Part shown: in pieces, positions 24,653 through 33,309 of the stretch | How positions within the stretch are numbered: position 1 is the first letter of the stretch | Layout: each line of letters opens with the position of its first letter | Assembly (NCBI GenBank): GCA_022844345.1 | Contig: JALHLU010000016.1 | Span: 1 to 64,000, forward strand | Direction of reading: 5' to 3' | DNA length: 64,000 nucleotides | Origin: Hyphomonadaceae bacterium | GTDB lineage: Bacteria > Pseudomonadota > Alphaproteobacteria > Caulobacterales > Hyphomonadaceae | The notes under the pieces: model-generated | What the model was told of the DNA's origin: nothing | The model's database searches: none | The model's input: only the letters and a program-made list of their open reading frames with translations | Translations under genes and position numbers: made by a program

Positions 24653-26416
24653 ATGCGGACCTTCCTTCTGACCTTTCTCGGCGGCCTGGCCGCTCTGGTG
24701 GTCTTCTTCGTTTTCCTGCCGCTAGTGCTGATCATGTCGTTCGTCCCATCGGGCGAACCGGCCCGGCCTCGCGAGGCAGTGCTTGAGCTTGATCTTCGGC
24801 AGGCCTGGAATGACCAGCCGGCCGCGGACCCGCTGAGCGCCGCCTTTGGCAACGAATCCTTTGTGGAAATCCTCCTGCGGCTGGATGCAGCAGTGGACGA
24901 TCCGGGCGTGAAGGGCGTTTTCGTGCGCGCGGCCGAGATGAACATCGGGTCCTCCCGGGCGGAAGAGTTGCGCGCCGCCTTCCTGCGCATTCGCGAGGCG
25001 GGCAAGTTCGTGGTCGCACATAGCCAGGGCTTCCTTGCCTCAGGGCCGTCGGCCTATCGCGCCATTTCCGCAGCCGACGAGATATGGCTCCAGCCGGGAT
25101 CGTCCTTCGAGGCGCCCGGGATCACCTTCGAGACGCTGTTCCTGGGCGGGCTGATGGACAGCCTCAAGGTCACACCGGAAATCGAGCAGTTCTACGAGTT
25201 CAAGAGCGCCCCTGAGACCTACAAGGACGAAGCCTATTCGCCCGCAGCCGAGACGGCGATGGGCGAGCTGGCGTCCAGCGTCTGGGGCCATTCGGTTGCG
25301 GACATCGCAGCCGACAGGAAGATGGCGCCCGATGCAATGCGCACGCTGCTCGAGGCGAGCCCCTATGGGGCGGCCCGGGCCGTAGAGCTCAAGCTGGCCG
25401 ACCGGCTGGGCTATCCCGAGGAGGCGGCCGAGGCCGCCACCAAGCGCGCTGGCGAAGGCAAGCTGCTCGCGATATCCGACTACCGCCCGGCCTCGCGCAA
25501 CGGCAAGGCCGTCGTCGCAATCATCGGCGGCGAAGGCGACATCGTGACAGGCGGCGGCGGCCCCGCCGACTTCCTTTCAATCGGCGTTCCCATGTTCGCA
25601 TCCGACAGGGTTGCAGCGGACATTCTCGCCGTTGCGCAGGACGAAAGGATACACGCCATCGTCTTCCGGGTTGATTCCGGCGGCGGGTCGGCGATTGCGT
25701 CCGACCAGATCTGGAACGCCGTGAAGAAGGCGCGGGAGGCCGGCAAAAAGGTTGTCGTCTCCATGGGCGGCGCGGCGGCGTCAGGCGGGTATTACGTGGC
25801 CGCTGGGGCCGACATGATCGTGTCGACGCGCTCCACCGTGACAGGATCGATCGGAGTTTTTGGCGGCAAGTTCGCGATCGCGGATGCGCTCGGCGAGTTC
25901 GGCATCAATCCGGACATCGTCAGCGTGGGAGGCGAATTCGCCTCGGCCTATTCGACCGAGAAGCTGACGCCCGTGCAGCGCGAGAAACTAACCGCATCGC
26001 TGAAGAGCACCTATGATCGCTTCACCGGCCTCGTCGCCGAAGGGCGCGGCATGCCGCTGGCCGAAGTGGAGAAGATCGCGCGCGGCCGCGTCTGGTCGGG
26101 CGAGGATGCACTTGGCAACGGACTGGTCGACAAGACGGGGGGCCTGATGGTTGCCATTGAGGAAGCCGTGCGCCTTGCCGGGTTCAAGCCCGACGATGGC
26201 TACCAGCTACGGCTCAACCTGCAGGAGACGACTCCCTTCGATCTGCTGATGGGCACGATGGCGCAATCCACGGGACCGGTGTCGCAGCAGCAGCTGATGC
26301 AGGGGCTCGCTGGCGTGGTTGGCAAGGATCGCGCAGCGGCGCTGCTGCGTCAGTTTTTGCAGGCGGGCCAGCCCCCATCGGCGCAGGTGTGGATGGCGCC
26401 GGTCTCTGAGCGATAG
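24653..26416 (+). CDS. sppA: Signal peptide peptidase SppA, long (67K) type
   Basis: 587 residues. An N-terminal membrane anchor (about 5-32, LTFLGGLAALVVFFVFLPLV) is followed by two S49 repeats. The N-terminal repeat carries the general-base lysine in EFKSAPETYK; the C-terminal repeat carries the nucleophile serine in SMGGAAASGGYYVA. Long SppA proteins degrade cleaved signal peptides in the inner membrane as tetramers. Length fits the E. coli-type protein. ATG 24653 lies ten bases from GGAG and begins the anchor; the open frame back to 24572 adds non-conserved residues. Confidence 0.92.
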   Translation: MRTFLLTFLGGLAALVVFFVFLPLVLIMSFVPSGEPARPREAVLELDLRQAWNDQPAADPLSAAFGNESFVEILLRLDAAVDDPGVKGVFVRAAEMNIGSSRAEELRAAFLRIREAGKFVVAHSQGFLASGPSAYRAISAADEIWLQPGSSFEAPGITFETLFLGGLMDSLKVTPEIEQFYEFKSAPETYKDEAYSPAAETAMGELASSVWGHSVADIAADRKMAPDAMRTLLEASPYGAARAVELKLADRLGYPEEAAEAATKRAGEGKLLAISDYRPASRNGKAVVAIIGGEGDIVTGGGGPADFLSIGVPMFASDRVAADILAVAQDERIHAIVFRVDSGGGSAIASDQIWNAVKKAREAGKKVVVSMGGAAASGGYYVAAGADMIVSTRSTVTGSIGVFGGKFAIADALGEFGINPDIVSVGGEFASAYSTEKLTPVQREKLTASLKSTYDRFTGLVAEGRGMPLAEVEKIARGRVWSGEDALGNGLVDKTGGLMVAIEEAVRLAGFKPDDGYQLRLNLQETTPFDLLMGTMAQSTGPVSQQQLMQGLAGVVGKDRAAALLRQFLQAGQPPSAQVWMAPVSER

Positions 26417-26418
26417 GG

Positions 26419-27000
26419 TCAGGGCGCTTCGATGCGCTCGATCCGGCCCGCGTAAAGCCGGAAGGCTGCATCCTGCGGGATGTCGAGCATCAGCGCTTCA
26501 TGCCGGGGCAGATCGAGGAACAGGCCGCGCAGGATCCGCCCCGCAACACCGTGCGAGACGGCGATCGTCGTGCCCGGCAGGAAACGCGCCTCTTCCAGCC
26601 ATTCGCCCAGCCTTGCCGCCAGCGCTTCATAACTGTCGCCGCCCGGTGCGGTGAAGAACCAGTCCCAGCGCCGCTCGCCGGCATCATAATCCGGCGTCAG
26701 CGCGCGGATGTCGTCCTTCAGCATGCCATCCCACTCGCCGAGGCTGATTTCGGCGAGCCGCGCGTCAGATGCGATCTCGCTCGTCATTCCGGCCTCTTCG
26801 CGGATCAGGCTTGCGGTGTGCTGCGTGCGCCCAAGCGGCGAGGCGATGATGCGCGCATCCGGAGACGCCAGTGCGCCCAGCAGGCGGCCCAGCCTGCGGC
26901 CCTGCTGGACGCCGAGCTGCGTGAGCGCGGAATCTCTCGCACCCTGAATCCGGCCCGAGGCGTTGAACTCGGTCTGCCCATGCCGGACCAGATAGATCAT
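26419..27000 (-). CDS. Histidine phosphatase superfamily protein (phosphoglycerate mutase-like)
   Basis: 193 residues. MIYLVRHGQTEFNASGRIQG gives the RHG motif with the phospho-accepting His at residue 7; the second histidine is in TIAVSHGVAGR and an E of ISLGEWDG is in the expected middle position. Such enzymes dephosphorylate small metabolites or sugars; the substrate is not evident. ATG 27000 overlaps the stop of the MBL-fold gene by four bases (ATGA), so it is translationally coupled to it. Converges with sppA, two bases apart. Confidence 0.88.
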   Translation of the reverse strand: MIYLVRHGQTEFNASGRIQGARDSALTQLGVQQGRRLGRLLGALASPDARIIASPLGRTQHTASLIREEAGMTSEIASDARLAEISLGEWDGMLKDDIRALTPDYDAGERRWDWFFTAPGGDSYEALAARLGEWLEEARFLPGTTIAVSHGVAGRILRGLFLDLPRHEALMLDIPQDAAFRLYAGRIERIEAP

Positions 27001-27890
27001 GCGGGGTGGAATTCCGAAGCCAGCTCCAGCGGCCCATCCGCCACGGCGCGTCCTGCTTCGACAAGATGGATCAGGTGGGCCAGAACGGATCGCGCCGCCG
27101 CCGGGTGAAGTCGCGAATCCACATCCTTGTAGATCACTTTCACCATGTCGAAGATCTTCGTGTCGCCGGCCTTCAGGCGCGCGACGATCGCTTCCTCGCG
27201 CGCGCGCCGGTGGGCCGCATAGGCGTCGATGAATGCGGTGACGTCCTTCACCGGCGGGCCATGGGTAGGCCACAAGGTATCGAACCCGCGCGCCCTTATC
27301 TTCTCGAGGCTGGCGAAGTAATCGCCCATATGCCCGTCCGGCGGCGAGATCACCGTGGTGGACCAGCCCATGATGTGATCGCCGGAGAACAGCGCATTCT
27401 CTTCTCTCAGCGCGTAGCAGACATGGTTTGACATGTGGCCTGGCGTGGTGATGGCCTCAAGCGTCCAGCCTGGTCCGATGAAGACGTCGCCATCAGCCAC
27501 GAGGATGTCGGGCACGAAGCCTTCCTCCCCATCCTCCTCCAGTGAAACCTGTTCAAGTGAACCTGAAGGGTCGGGCGTTCCATACACCTTGCACCCTGCC
27601 CATTGCGCCAGCGGATGCGCCAGCGGCGAATGATCCATATGGGTGTGGGTGGTGAAAACGTGGGTCACGCGCTCGCCGGCCAGCGCCTTCTTCAGAGCTT
27701 CGAGATGGGCATCGATCGGCGGGCCGGGGTCGATCACCGCCACCTCTCCGCGACCGACAATGTAGACACCCGTGCCCAGAAAGGTGAACGGCCCCGGATT
27801 CTCCGCGATCACGCGCCGGATCAGCGGGCTCACCTGATCGACCTCGCCATAGGCGAACTTCAGGTCGCGGACGAAGGGGATGCCCGCCAC
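26997..27890 (-). CDS. MBL-fold metallo-hydrolase
   Basis: 297 residues. The metal-binding motif THTHMDHSP (HxHxDH) is at about residues 81-89, with further ligands in TTPGHMSNHV, SGDHIMGW and TLWPTHGPP, the usual order for glyoxalase II/RNase-Z-like LACTB2 relatives. The C-terminal helical region (HRRAREEAIVARLKAGDTKI, with LHPAAARSVLAHLIHLVEAG) resembles the LACTB2-type extension. Likely cytosolic; a two-zinc hydrolase of unknown substrate. Three bases separate it from the upstream sulfurtransferase-like gene and it overlaps the downstream phosphatase. Confidence 0.88.
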   Translation of the reverse strand: MAGIPFVRDLKFAYGEVDQVSPLIRRVIAENPGPFTFLGTGVYIVGRGEVAVIDPGPPIDAHLEALKKALAGERVTHVFTTHTHMDHSPLAHPLAQWAGCKVYGTPDPSGSLEQVSLEEDGEEGFVPDILVADGDVFIGPGWTLEAITTPGHMSNHVCYALREENALFSGDHIMGWSTTVISPPDGHMGDYFASLEKIRARGFDTLWPTHGPPVKDVTAFIDAYAAHRRAREEAIVARLKAGDTKIFDMVKVIYKDVDSRLHPAAARSVLAHLIHLVEAGRAVADGPLELASEFHPA

Positions 27891-27893
27891 GGC

Positions 27894-28310
27894 CTACCTC
27901 GCCCCAAGCTGCTTCAGAAGACCCTTCATGGATGCGAGATTGTAGCCCGCATCCGCCGCCGCCTCGACAATGGATTGCGCCTCCTCGCCCTCGGTCGCCT
28001 GCGCCATCGCCCAGGCTGTTACCGAGCGCGTGCCGGAGCGGCAGTAGGCCAGGGTCTTGCCGCTGGCCGCCAGCGCCGTCTTCACGGCCGTCGACGTCGG
28101 CTGGCCGACAAAAGGCGCATGGGCATAGGTCATGCCCGCAGCCTTTGCCGCGGCTTCCGCCTGCGCCGAGGTGATCTGGTCCGCCACCTCTCCATCCGGG
28201 CGATTATTGATGATGTGCTGGAACCCTGAGGAGGCGAGCTGGGGAAAATCCTGCAGCTGGATCTGGGGCGCGACCCAGAATCGATCCGAAACCTGCCGAA
28301 TGTCCGCCAT
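27894..28310 (-). CDS. TIGR01244-type phosphatase/sulfurtransferase-like protein (BLH N-domain family)
   Basis: 138 residues, the full length for this family. It opens MADIRQVSDRFWVAPQIQLQ and carries the CX5R active-site loop in LAYCRSGTRS, with Cys as nucleophile and Arg for phosphate or persulfide binding. In other bacteria the domain is fused or adjacent to an MBL-fold persulfide dioxygenase/beta-lactamase-like hydrolase, which matches the MBL gene directly downstream and supports an operon of three genes. Whether it moves sulfur or hydrolyses phosphate is not settled by sequence. Confidence 0.85.
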   Translation of the reverse strand: MADIRQVSDRFWVAPQIQLQDFPQLASSGFQHIINNRPDGEVADQITSAQAEAAAKAAGMTYAHAPFVGQPTSTAVKTALAASGKTLAYCRSGTRSVTAWAMAQATEGEEAQSIVEAAADAGYNLASMKGLLKQLGAR

Positions 28311-28410
28311 GCTGATGCCCCTCTCGCCGCTGCCCGCGACAAATTTGCCCGCTTGCGCCCCGTCGCGCTATGCGCCTCATATAAGCGCGCCGATGCGGAG
28401 GACGTAAGCC

Positions 28411-29409
28411 CTGACGACCGACCAGACCAGTGTTTCGCCGCGCGCGTCGTCGGGCCTTGCGCGGCTCGCCAGGCGCATTCCGTGGGCCTATGCCGGCCGG
28501 CGCATCCTCGCGGCCATCCCCACAATGTTGGCGATCATCACGGTCGTTTTCTTCATGATGCGGGCAGCGCCGGGGAATCCCTATTCCGCCGAGCGAATGC
28601 TGACCCCGGCTGTCGAAGCCAACATCAAGGCCAGCCTCGGCCTCGACAAGCCGCTGCACGAGCAATATTTCGAATATCTGGGCAATGTGGTGCAGGGCGA
28701 TCTTGGCCCCTCCATGGTCTATCACGACAAGGATGTCAGCGAGCTGCTGGGCGAAGGCCTGCCCTACTCGCTGGCCATCGGCGGTCTAGCCATCACGATC
28801 GCGATGTTCCTGGGCACGCTGCTCGGCATCATGGCCGCCGTGCGCCAGAATACGTTTGCCGACTATTCCGTGATGAGCATCGCCATGGTCGGCATCTCTA
28901 TACCGACATTCGTGACCGGGCCGCTGCTTTCCCTTGTGTTCGGGGTCTACCTGAACTGGTTTGCGGCAGGCGGGCTGGATCTTGGCAGGATGACCTTCGA
29001 CAACATGTTCCTGCCGGTCGTGACGCTGGCCCTGCCACAGGTCGCCATCATCTCGCGCCTGATGCGCGCTTCGATGATCGAGGTGATGCGCTCGAACTAC
29101 ATACGCACCGCGCGGGCCAAGGGGCTCAGCGAAACGCGTATCCTGCTGCGCCACGCCACGCCCGCCGCCATCCTACCGGTCATCAGCTATCTTGGTCCCG
29201 CCATTGTCGGCGTTATCACGGGGTCAGTCGTGATCGAGACGGTGTTCTCCCTGCCCGGCGTCGGCGCATCCTTCATCGAGGGCGCCACAACGCGCGACTA
29301 TACCCGCGTCATGGGCGCGGTGATCCTCTATGGCGGCTTGATCATCCTCCTGAACCTGATCGCCGACATCCTCTACGCCATTCTGGATCCGAGGGTCAGA
29401 TACACATGA
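28411..29409 (+). CDS. Peptide ABC transporter permease, DppB/OppB family (CTG start)
   Basis: 332 residues from CTG 28411. Membrane segments of the DppB/OppB type: AGRRILAAIPTMLAIITVVF, FFMMRAAPGNPYS, a periplasmic loop, then four more segments around the EAA loop RASMIEVMRSNYIRTARAKG that docks with the ATPases. An ATG at 28525 would drop the conserved N-terminal RRILAAIPT segment. Upstream of it, in frame with no ATG/GTG/TTG, only CTG 28411 follows a strong GGAGGA eight bases before it. The next gene overlaps by ATGA. Confidence 0.85.
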   Translation: MTTDQTSVSPRASSGLARLARRIPWAYAGRRILAAIPTMLAIITVVFFMMRAAPGNPYSAERMLTPAVEANIKASLGLDKPLHEQYFEYLGNVVQGDLGPSMVYHDKDVSELLGEGLPYSLAIGGLAITIAMFLGTLLGIMAAVRQNTFADYSVMSIAMVGISIPTFVTGPLLSLVFGVYLNWFAAGGLDLGRMTFDNMFLPVVTLALPQVAIISRLMRASMIEVMRSNYIRTARAKGLSETRILLRHATPAAILPVISYLGPAIVGVITGSVVIETVFSLPGVGASFIEGATTRDYTRVMGAVILYGGLIILLNLIADILYAILDPRVRYT

Positions 29410-30308
29410 TGATGATCGCCGCTCCCGGCCAGAACGCCGAAACACTGCAGCGCGCCGCCATCAAGGGCCGCTCGCTGTGGGACGACACACGCCGCCGCCT
29501 GCTTGCCAACAAGGCGGCCGTCGCGGGCGCCGTCGTGCTGACGCTCTTTGTTCTGATCGCCGTTATCGGCCCGTTCCTCTGGCCGCACAACTATTCGCAC
29601 CAGTACACTGACCGCTTGGCCCTTTCGCCGACGCTTGAGAACATGCACTGGCTGGGCACAGACATCGTCGGCCGCGACCTGGTCGCCCGGCTCCTCGTGG
29701 GGCTGCAGATATCACTGGCTGTCGGCGCGATCGCAACGTTCGTGTCACTGGTCATCGGCGTCGCCTGGGGCGCCATCGCCGGCTTTGCTGGCGGGCGCGT
29801 CGACCAGATCATGATGCGCTTTGTTGATGTGCTTTACGCCGTCCCGTTCATCTTCTTCGTCATTCTGGTCACTGTCGTCTTCGGGCGTTCGATCTTCCTG
29901 ATCTTCCTCGCCATCGGCGCGGTCGAGTGGATGACGATGGCCCGCATCGTGCGGGGACAGACGCTGGCGCTGAAACAGAAGGAATTCGTCGAGGCCGCGC
30001 GCGCCTCGGGCGTGAAGCCGTTTGGCATCATCCTGCGCCACATCCTGCCCAACCTGCTGGGCCCGGTGGCGGTCTATGTCACGCTGACCCTGCCGGTGGT
30101 GATCCTTCAGGAAAGCTTCCTCTCCTTCATCGGCCTTGGGGTGAACGAGCCGCTGACCTCGCTGGGCCAGCTTATCTCCGACGGCCAGAAGGAACCAAGC
30201 GCACCCTGGCTGCTGATCGCGCCCGCGATCGTCATGGTGGTCACGCTGTTCTCGTTGAACTTCATCGGAGACGGCCTGCGCGACGCTTTCGATCCGAAGG
30301 ATCGCTAG
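29406..30308 (+). CDS. Peptide ABC transporter permease, DppC/OppC family
   Basis: 300 residues. Starts MMMIAAPGQNAETLQRAA with the typical DppC N-terminal RRRLLANKAAVAGAVVL segment, then a LGTDIVGRDLVARLLVG signature and the EAA-loop equivalent ALKQKEFVEAARASGVKPFG. Five to six membrane segments. It pairs with the upstream permease to form the inner-membrane channel; no ATP-binding genes occur nearby. Its TAG stop overlaps the opposing gene's TAG in the palindrome CTAG (30305-30308). Confidence 0.92.
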   Translation: MMMIAAPGQNAETLQRAAIKGRSLWDDTRRRLLANKAAVAGAVVLTLFVLIAVIGPFLWPHNYSHQYTDRLALSPTLENMHWLGTDIVGRDLVARLLVGLQISLAVGAIATFVSLVIGVAWGAIAGFAGGRVDQIMMRFVDVLYAVPFIFFVILVTVVFGRSIFLIFLAIGAVEWMTMARIVRGQTLALKQKEFVEAARASGVKPFGIILRHILPNLLGPVAVYVTLTLPVVILQESFLSFIGLGVNEPLTSLGQLISDGQKEPSAPWLLIAPAIVMVVTLFSLNFIGDGLRDAFDPKDR

Positions 30309-30865
30309 CCAGGGCATACGCGCGAGGCCAGCGCCTCGCCCGCCAGCCTTTCGGCAACCGTGCGCGCCGTCAGGTCGAAGGCGGCCTCGGCCAGCTTGTC
30401 CCCGGCGCCAGCTTTCTTAAGCGTGATCGTCAGCATCTTAGGCCATTGCTGGCGCAGGGCCTGGGCCAGCAGGCTGTCGCCTTTGCCCGCTTCCGATCCG
30501 CGCCAAGTGATCACGCGACCATCAAGACGCGCTTCCACGCTGACTTCCGACAGGTCTGGCGCGCGGCCAACGTCCGGATCCGAGAAGCGTGTGATCGAGA
30601 CGATGGCGGCTTCAGGCCCGGCTAGCGCGCCGCGCGCAAAAGGGAAATCCAGCATCAGGGATGGGCGGGCGAAATGATCGGTCTCAAGGCCTTCGCCTTC
30701 AACGCGCTCGACAATCCAGGTCGCCGTGTCGCCGGCTGGATTGGTCGCAACGAACACTTCGCCAACATTGCCCTTCGCGCTGCCCTCGCAGGCCTGCGCC
30801 AGCGCGGGCGCGGCAAACCAGGCCAAAGCCGCCAACCAGATCGCGAAGAAAACCGCGGAGCGCAT
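30305..30865 (-). CDS. Hypothetical secreted protein
   Basis: 186 residues with a clear Sec signal (FFAIWLAALAWFAAPALAQA; cleavage after ALA near residue 23). No family recognised. The mature part is acidic with two cysteines, one near the mature N-terminus and one three residues from the end. It is transcribed toward dppC and shares its stop quadruplet, so it is a separate unit. Confidence 0.7.
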   Translation of the reverse strand: MRSAVFFAIWLAALAWFAAPALAQACEGSAKGNVGEVFVATNPAGDTATWIVERVEGEGLETDHFARPSLMLDFPFARGALAGPEAAIVSITRFSDPDVGRAPDLSEVSVEARLDGRVITWRGSEAGKGDSLLAQALRQQWPKMLTITLKKAGAGDKLAEAAFDLTARTVAERLAGEALASRVCPG

Positions 30866-30935
30866 AAGCGGAGGATACGGCCGGCTCAGGCCCCGCGTCC
30901 ACGATCAGATGCAGTACCGCTCCCGCCCAGCCGAT

Positions 30936-31478
30936 CTACTTGACGCGCTTCACGCGCACGGCGGTCTTGTCCGCCGGCTTCAGGAAAAAGCTTCCCATCG
31001 CGGCCCGGCGAATCTCTCCGTCGAACGGTGCTGAGGGAAGCAAGCGCAGCGCCACCGAGTCGGTCTGGTCCCAGATCTGCCCGTCACCAAGGGTGAAGCG
31101 GAACTTGCCGTTCTGACGCTTCTCCGCAGCGACGATGGTCACGGCAACCCGATCAAGTTCCGGCGCCGGCTCTGCCGGCGCGGCAGCGCCTGTCACCGCG
31201 CTGGTGACAGCGCTCGCCTGCGCCGCCGGACTGAGGCCGAAGGCATCCTTCTCGGCCTGCTGGATCTGCGCCCGGCTAACCACGGCGACATCGCCGGAAG
31301 CCTGCGCCTGCTTCATCGTCGCGACGGCAGCATCGAAACAGGCGAGCCGCGCGCCCGATTCCGCAATGCTGGAGCAGGCATACACCTTGTCGATCTCGCT
31401 CTCCTGAGCCTGGCTGGCTCCGGATAAAAGCAATGACGCGCCCAGCGCGCCTACGGCCAACAATAACGCTACCCGCAT
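30936..31478 (-). CDS. Secreted hypothetical with an RLACFD motif
   Basis: 180 residues. Signal peptide MRVALLLAVGALGASLLLSG followed by ASQAQ. The segment VYACSSIAESGARLACFDAAV matches the short CxxI...RLACfD pattern seen at the start of several uncharacterised exported proteins and type VI-associated lipoproteins; an Ala-rich linker and a C-terminal beta-rich domain (GKFRFTLGDGQIWDQTDSVA) follow. The start at ATG 31478 begins the signal; upstream codons to 31523 are not needed. It is divergent to the peptide-binding protein gene. Confidence 0.65.
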   Translation of the reverse strand: MRVALLLAVGALGASLLLSGASQAQESEIDKVYACSSIAESGARLACFDAAVATMKQAQASGDVAVVSRAQIQQAEKDAFGLSPAAQASAVTSAVTGAAAPAEPAPELDRVAVTIVAAEKRQNGKFRFTLGDGQIWDQTDSVALRLLPSAPFDGEIRRAAMGSFFLKPADKTAVRVKRVK

Positions 31479-31637
31479 CCGGTTTTCTGCCCTGTTTGTT
31501 CCGTCGATGGAAATGTCTTCCAATCAACGCCAGTCTGACGCTAGTTTCCGTTCCGGAAAAGCCTGCGATTGGCAAGGCCCTGCATTCCCCTGCAGAAACA
31601 GGGAACCGGGCCAGTATCGTGGCACAGGAGGACATAG

Positions 31638-33242
31638 ATGCGTTCGAGACCCCGGATTCTGGCCGGAGCCATTGCGGCGGCATTGCTGCTTGCGGGTTGC
31701 GGCGGCGGCAGCACAAGCGAGGGCGGTGAGCGATTCACCCGCGGCATCGGCGCAGACCCCAAGTCGATCGACCCGCACCGGGTGGAGGGAACCTGGGCCA
31801 ACGACGTGATCGGGGACATGTTCATCGGCCTGTTCACCGAGGACGCGAAAGCCCTGCCCGTACCCGGCGTCGCGGAGAGCTGGGTCATTTCCGATGACCA
31901 GAAAACCTGGACGTTCAAGCTCAAGCAGACCAAGTGGTCCGATGGCGCGCCGCTTACGGCGCATGACTTCGTCTTCGGCTTCCGCCGCCTTTTCGATCCT
32001 GCAGCGAAAGTTGCAGGGGCGGCCTATGACTCGGTCCAGTATGGCATTCTGAACGGCAAGGCGGTCGCCGAGGGAACGATGCCGGTTGACCAGGTCGGCG
32101 TGACGGCGATCGACGACTACACGCTGGAAATGAAACTCGAATACCCGATGCCCTACCTGCCGGGTCTGCTGAAGCATTACACGTCCTTCCCGATCCCGAA
32201 GCACGCCGTCGAGAAATTTGGCGCCGACTGGACCAAGCCGGAGAACCTCGTCGTCAACGGCCCCTACAAGCTTGCTGAATGGCGCACAGGCGACTTCCTC
32301 CGCTCGGTGAAGAACCCGGAGTTCGACGGGGTCGAGGACATCTGCTTCAGCGAAGTCGTCTACCTGCCGGAAGCAGACCATTCCGCCATGGTTCGCCGGG
32401 CCCGGGCCGGCGAGATCGACATGAACAATTCCTTCCCGTCGGGCCAACTGGAGAAGACCAACCAGGACCTGCCGGGCTGGCCGCGCATCGCGCCGATGAT
32501 GGCCACGACCTTCATCATCGCCGACATGAAGAAGGCGCCATTCGGTGACGCCCGCGTTCGCAAGGCCCTCGCCCTTGCAGTTGATCGCGAGCACATCACC
32601 AACAATATCCTGAAGTCGGGCCAGCTGCCCGCCTACTCTTTCGTGCCGCCATCGATCGCGAACTACACGCCGGCGGAATTCGAATGGAAGAACATGCCGC
32701 GCAACGAGCGCCTTGCGCTTGCAAGATCGCTCCTCGAACAGGCGGGGTTCGGACCATCGAAACCCTTGGCGTTCGAGTACATCTACAGGTCCACGGGCGA
32801 CAATCCGCGGATCGCCACGGTCGTTCAGGAAAATTTCAGCTCGATCGCAGAGTGGGTGAAGCCGGAAATCCGGATCGTAGATACTGCGGCGCTCTACGAC
32901 CAACTCAAAGCCAAGAACTTCACGATCAGCGACGCCGGCTGGTCAGCAGACTACAACGACGCCAACAACTTCCTCTACCTGTTCGACTCGCGCACTGGCG
33001 CCATGAACTATGGCCAGTATGAGAACCCTGCCTTCGACGCATTGCTCGACCAGGCGAATGTGGAGCTCGATACCGCGCGGCGCGCCGACCTCATGCGCCA
33101 GGCGGAAGCAATCCTGCTCGCTGATGCGGCAGTGATCCCCGTGCTGATCCGCGTCACGCAGGACATCGTCTCGCCGAACATCACCGGCTATGAGGACAAC
33201 CCGGAAGACATCCATCGCACCCGCTACATGTGCCGGAAGTAA
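31638..33242 (+). CDS. Peptide ABC transporter substrate-binding lipoprotein (OppA/DppA family)
   Basis: 534 residues. Signal and lipobox MRSRPRILAGAIAAALLLAG then C21, so it is lipid-anchored. The family signature lies around IGADPKSIDPHRVEGTWAND and a LTAHDFVFGFRRLFDP block; C-terminal half has the conserved VRKALALAVDREHI and NDANNFLYLFDSRTGAMNYG. It delivers peptides to permeases such as those at 28411-30308, though two opposite-strand genes separate them. AGGAGG stands seven bases before ATG. Confidence 0.92.
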   Translation: MRSRPRILAGAIAAALLLAGCGGGSTSEGGERFTRGIGADPKSIDPHRVEGTWANDVIGDMFIGLFTEDAKALPVPGVAESWVISDDQKTWTFKLKQTKWSDGAPLTAHDFVFGFRRLFDPAAKVAGAAYDSVQYGILNGKAVAEGTMPVDQVGVTAIDDYTLEMKLEYPMPYLPGLLKHYTSFPIPKHAVEKFGADWTKPENLVVNGPYKLAEWRTGDFLRSVKNPEFDGVEDICFSEVVYLPEADHSAMVRRARAGEIDMNNSFPSGQLEKTNQDLPGWPRIAPMMATTFIIADMKKAPFGDARVRKALALAVDREHITNNILKSGQLPAYSFVPPSIANYTPAEFEWKNMPRNERLALARSLLEQAGFGPSKPLAFEYIYRSTGDNPRIATVVQENFSSIAEWVKPEIRIVDTAALYDQLKAKNFTISDAGWSADYNDANNFLYLFDSRTGAMNYGQYENPAFDALLDQANVELDTARRADLMRQAEAILLADAAVIPVLIRVTQDIVSPNITGYEDNPEDIHRTRYMCRK

Positions 33243-33266
33243 CCGGCCGATATACCGAAAAGCGAA

Positions 33267-33296
33267 AGGCCCGGGTTCATGCCCGGGCCTTTTCAT
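33267..33296 (+). terminator. Rho-independent terminator after the OppA-like gene
   Basis: AAGGCCCGGG, loop TTCATG, CCCGGGCCTT and TTTC. A ten-base-pair GC stem 24 bases after the stop. The reverse strand also has a T-rich run after the stem, so it may serve the converging DUF1499 gene. Confidence 0.85.
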
Positions 33297-33309
33297 TTGT
33301 CCGGACAGA

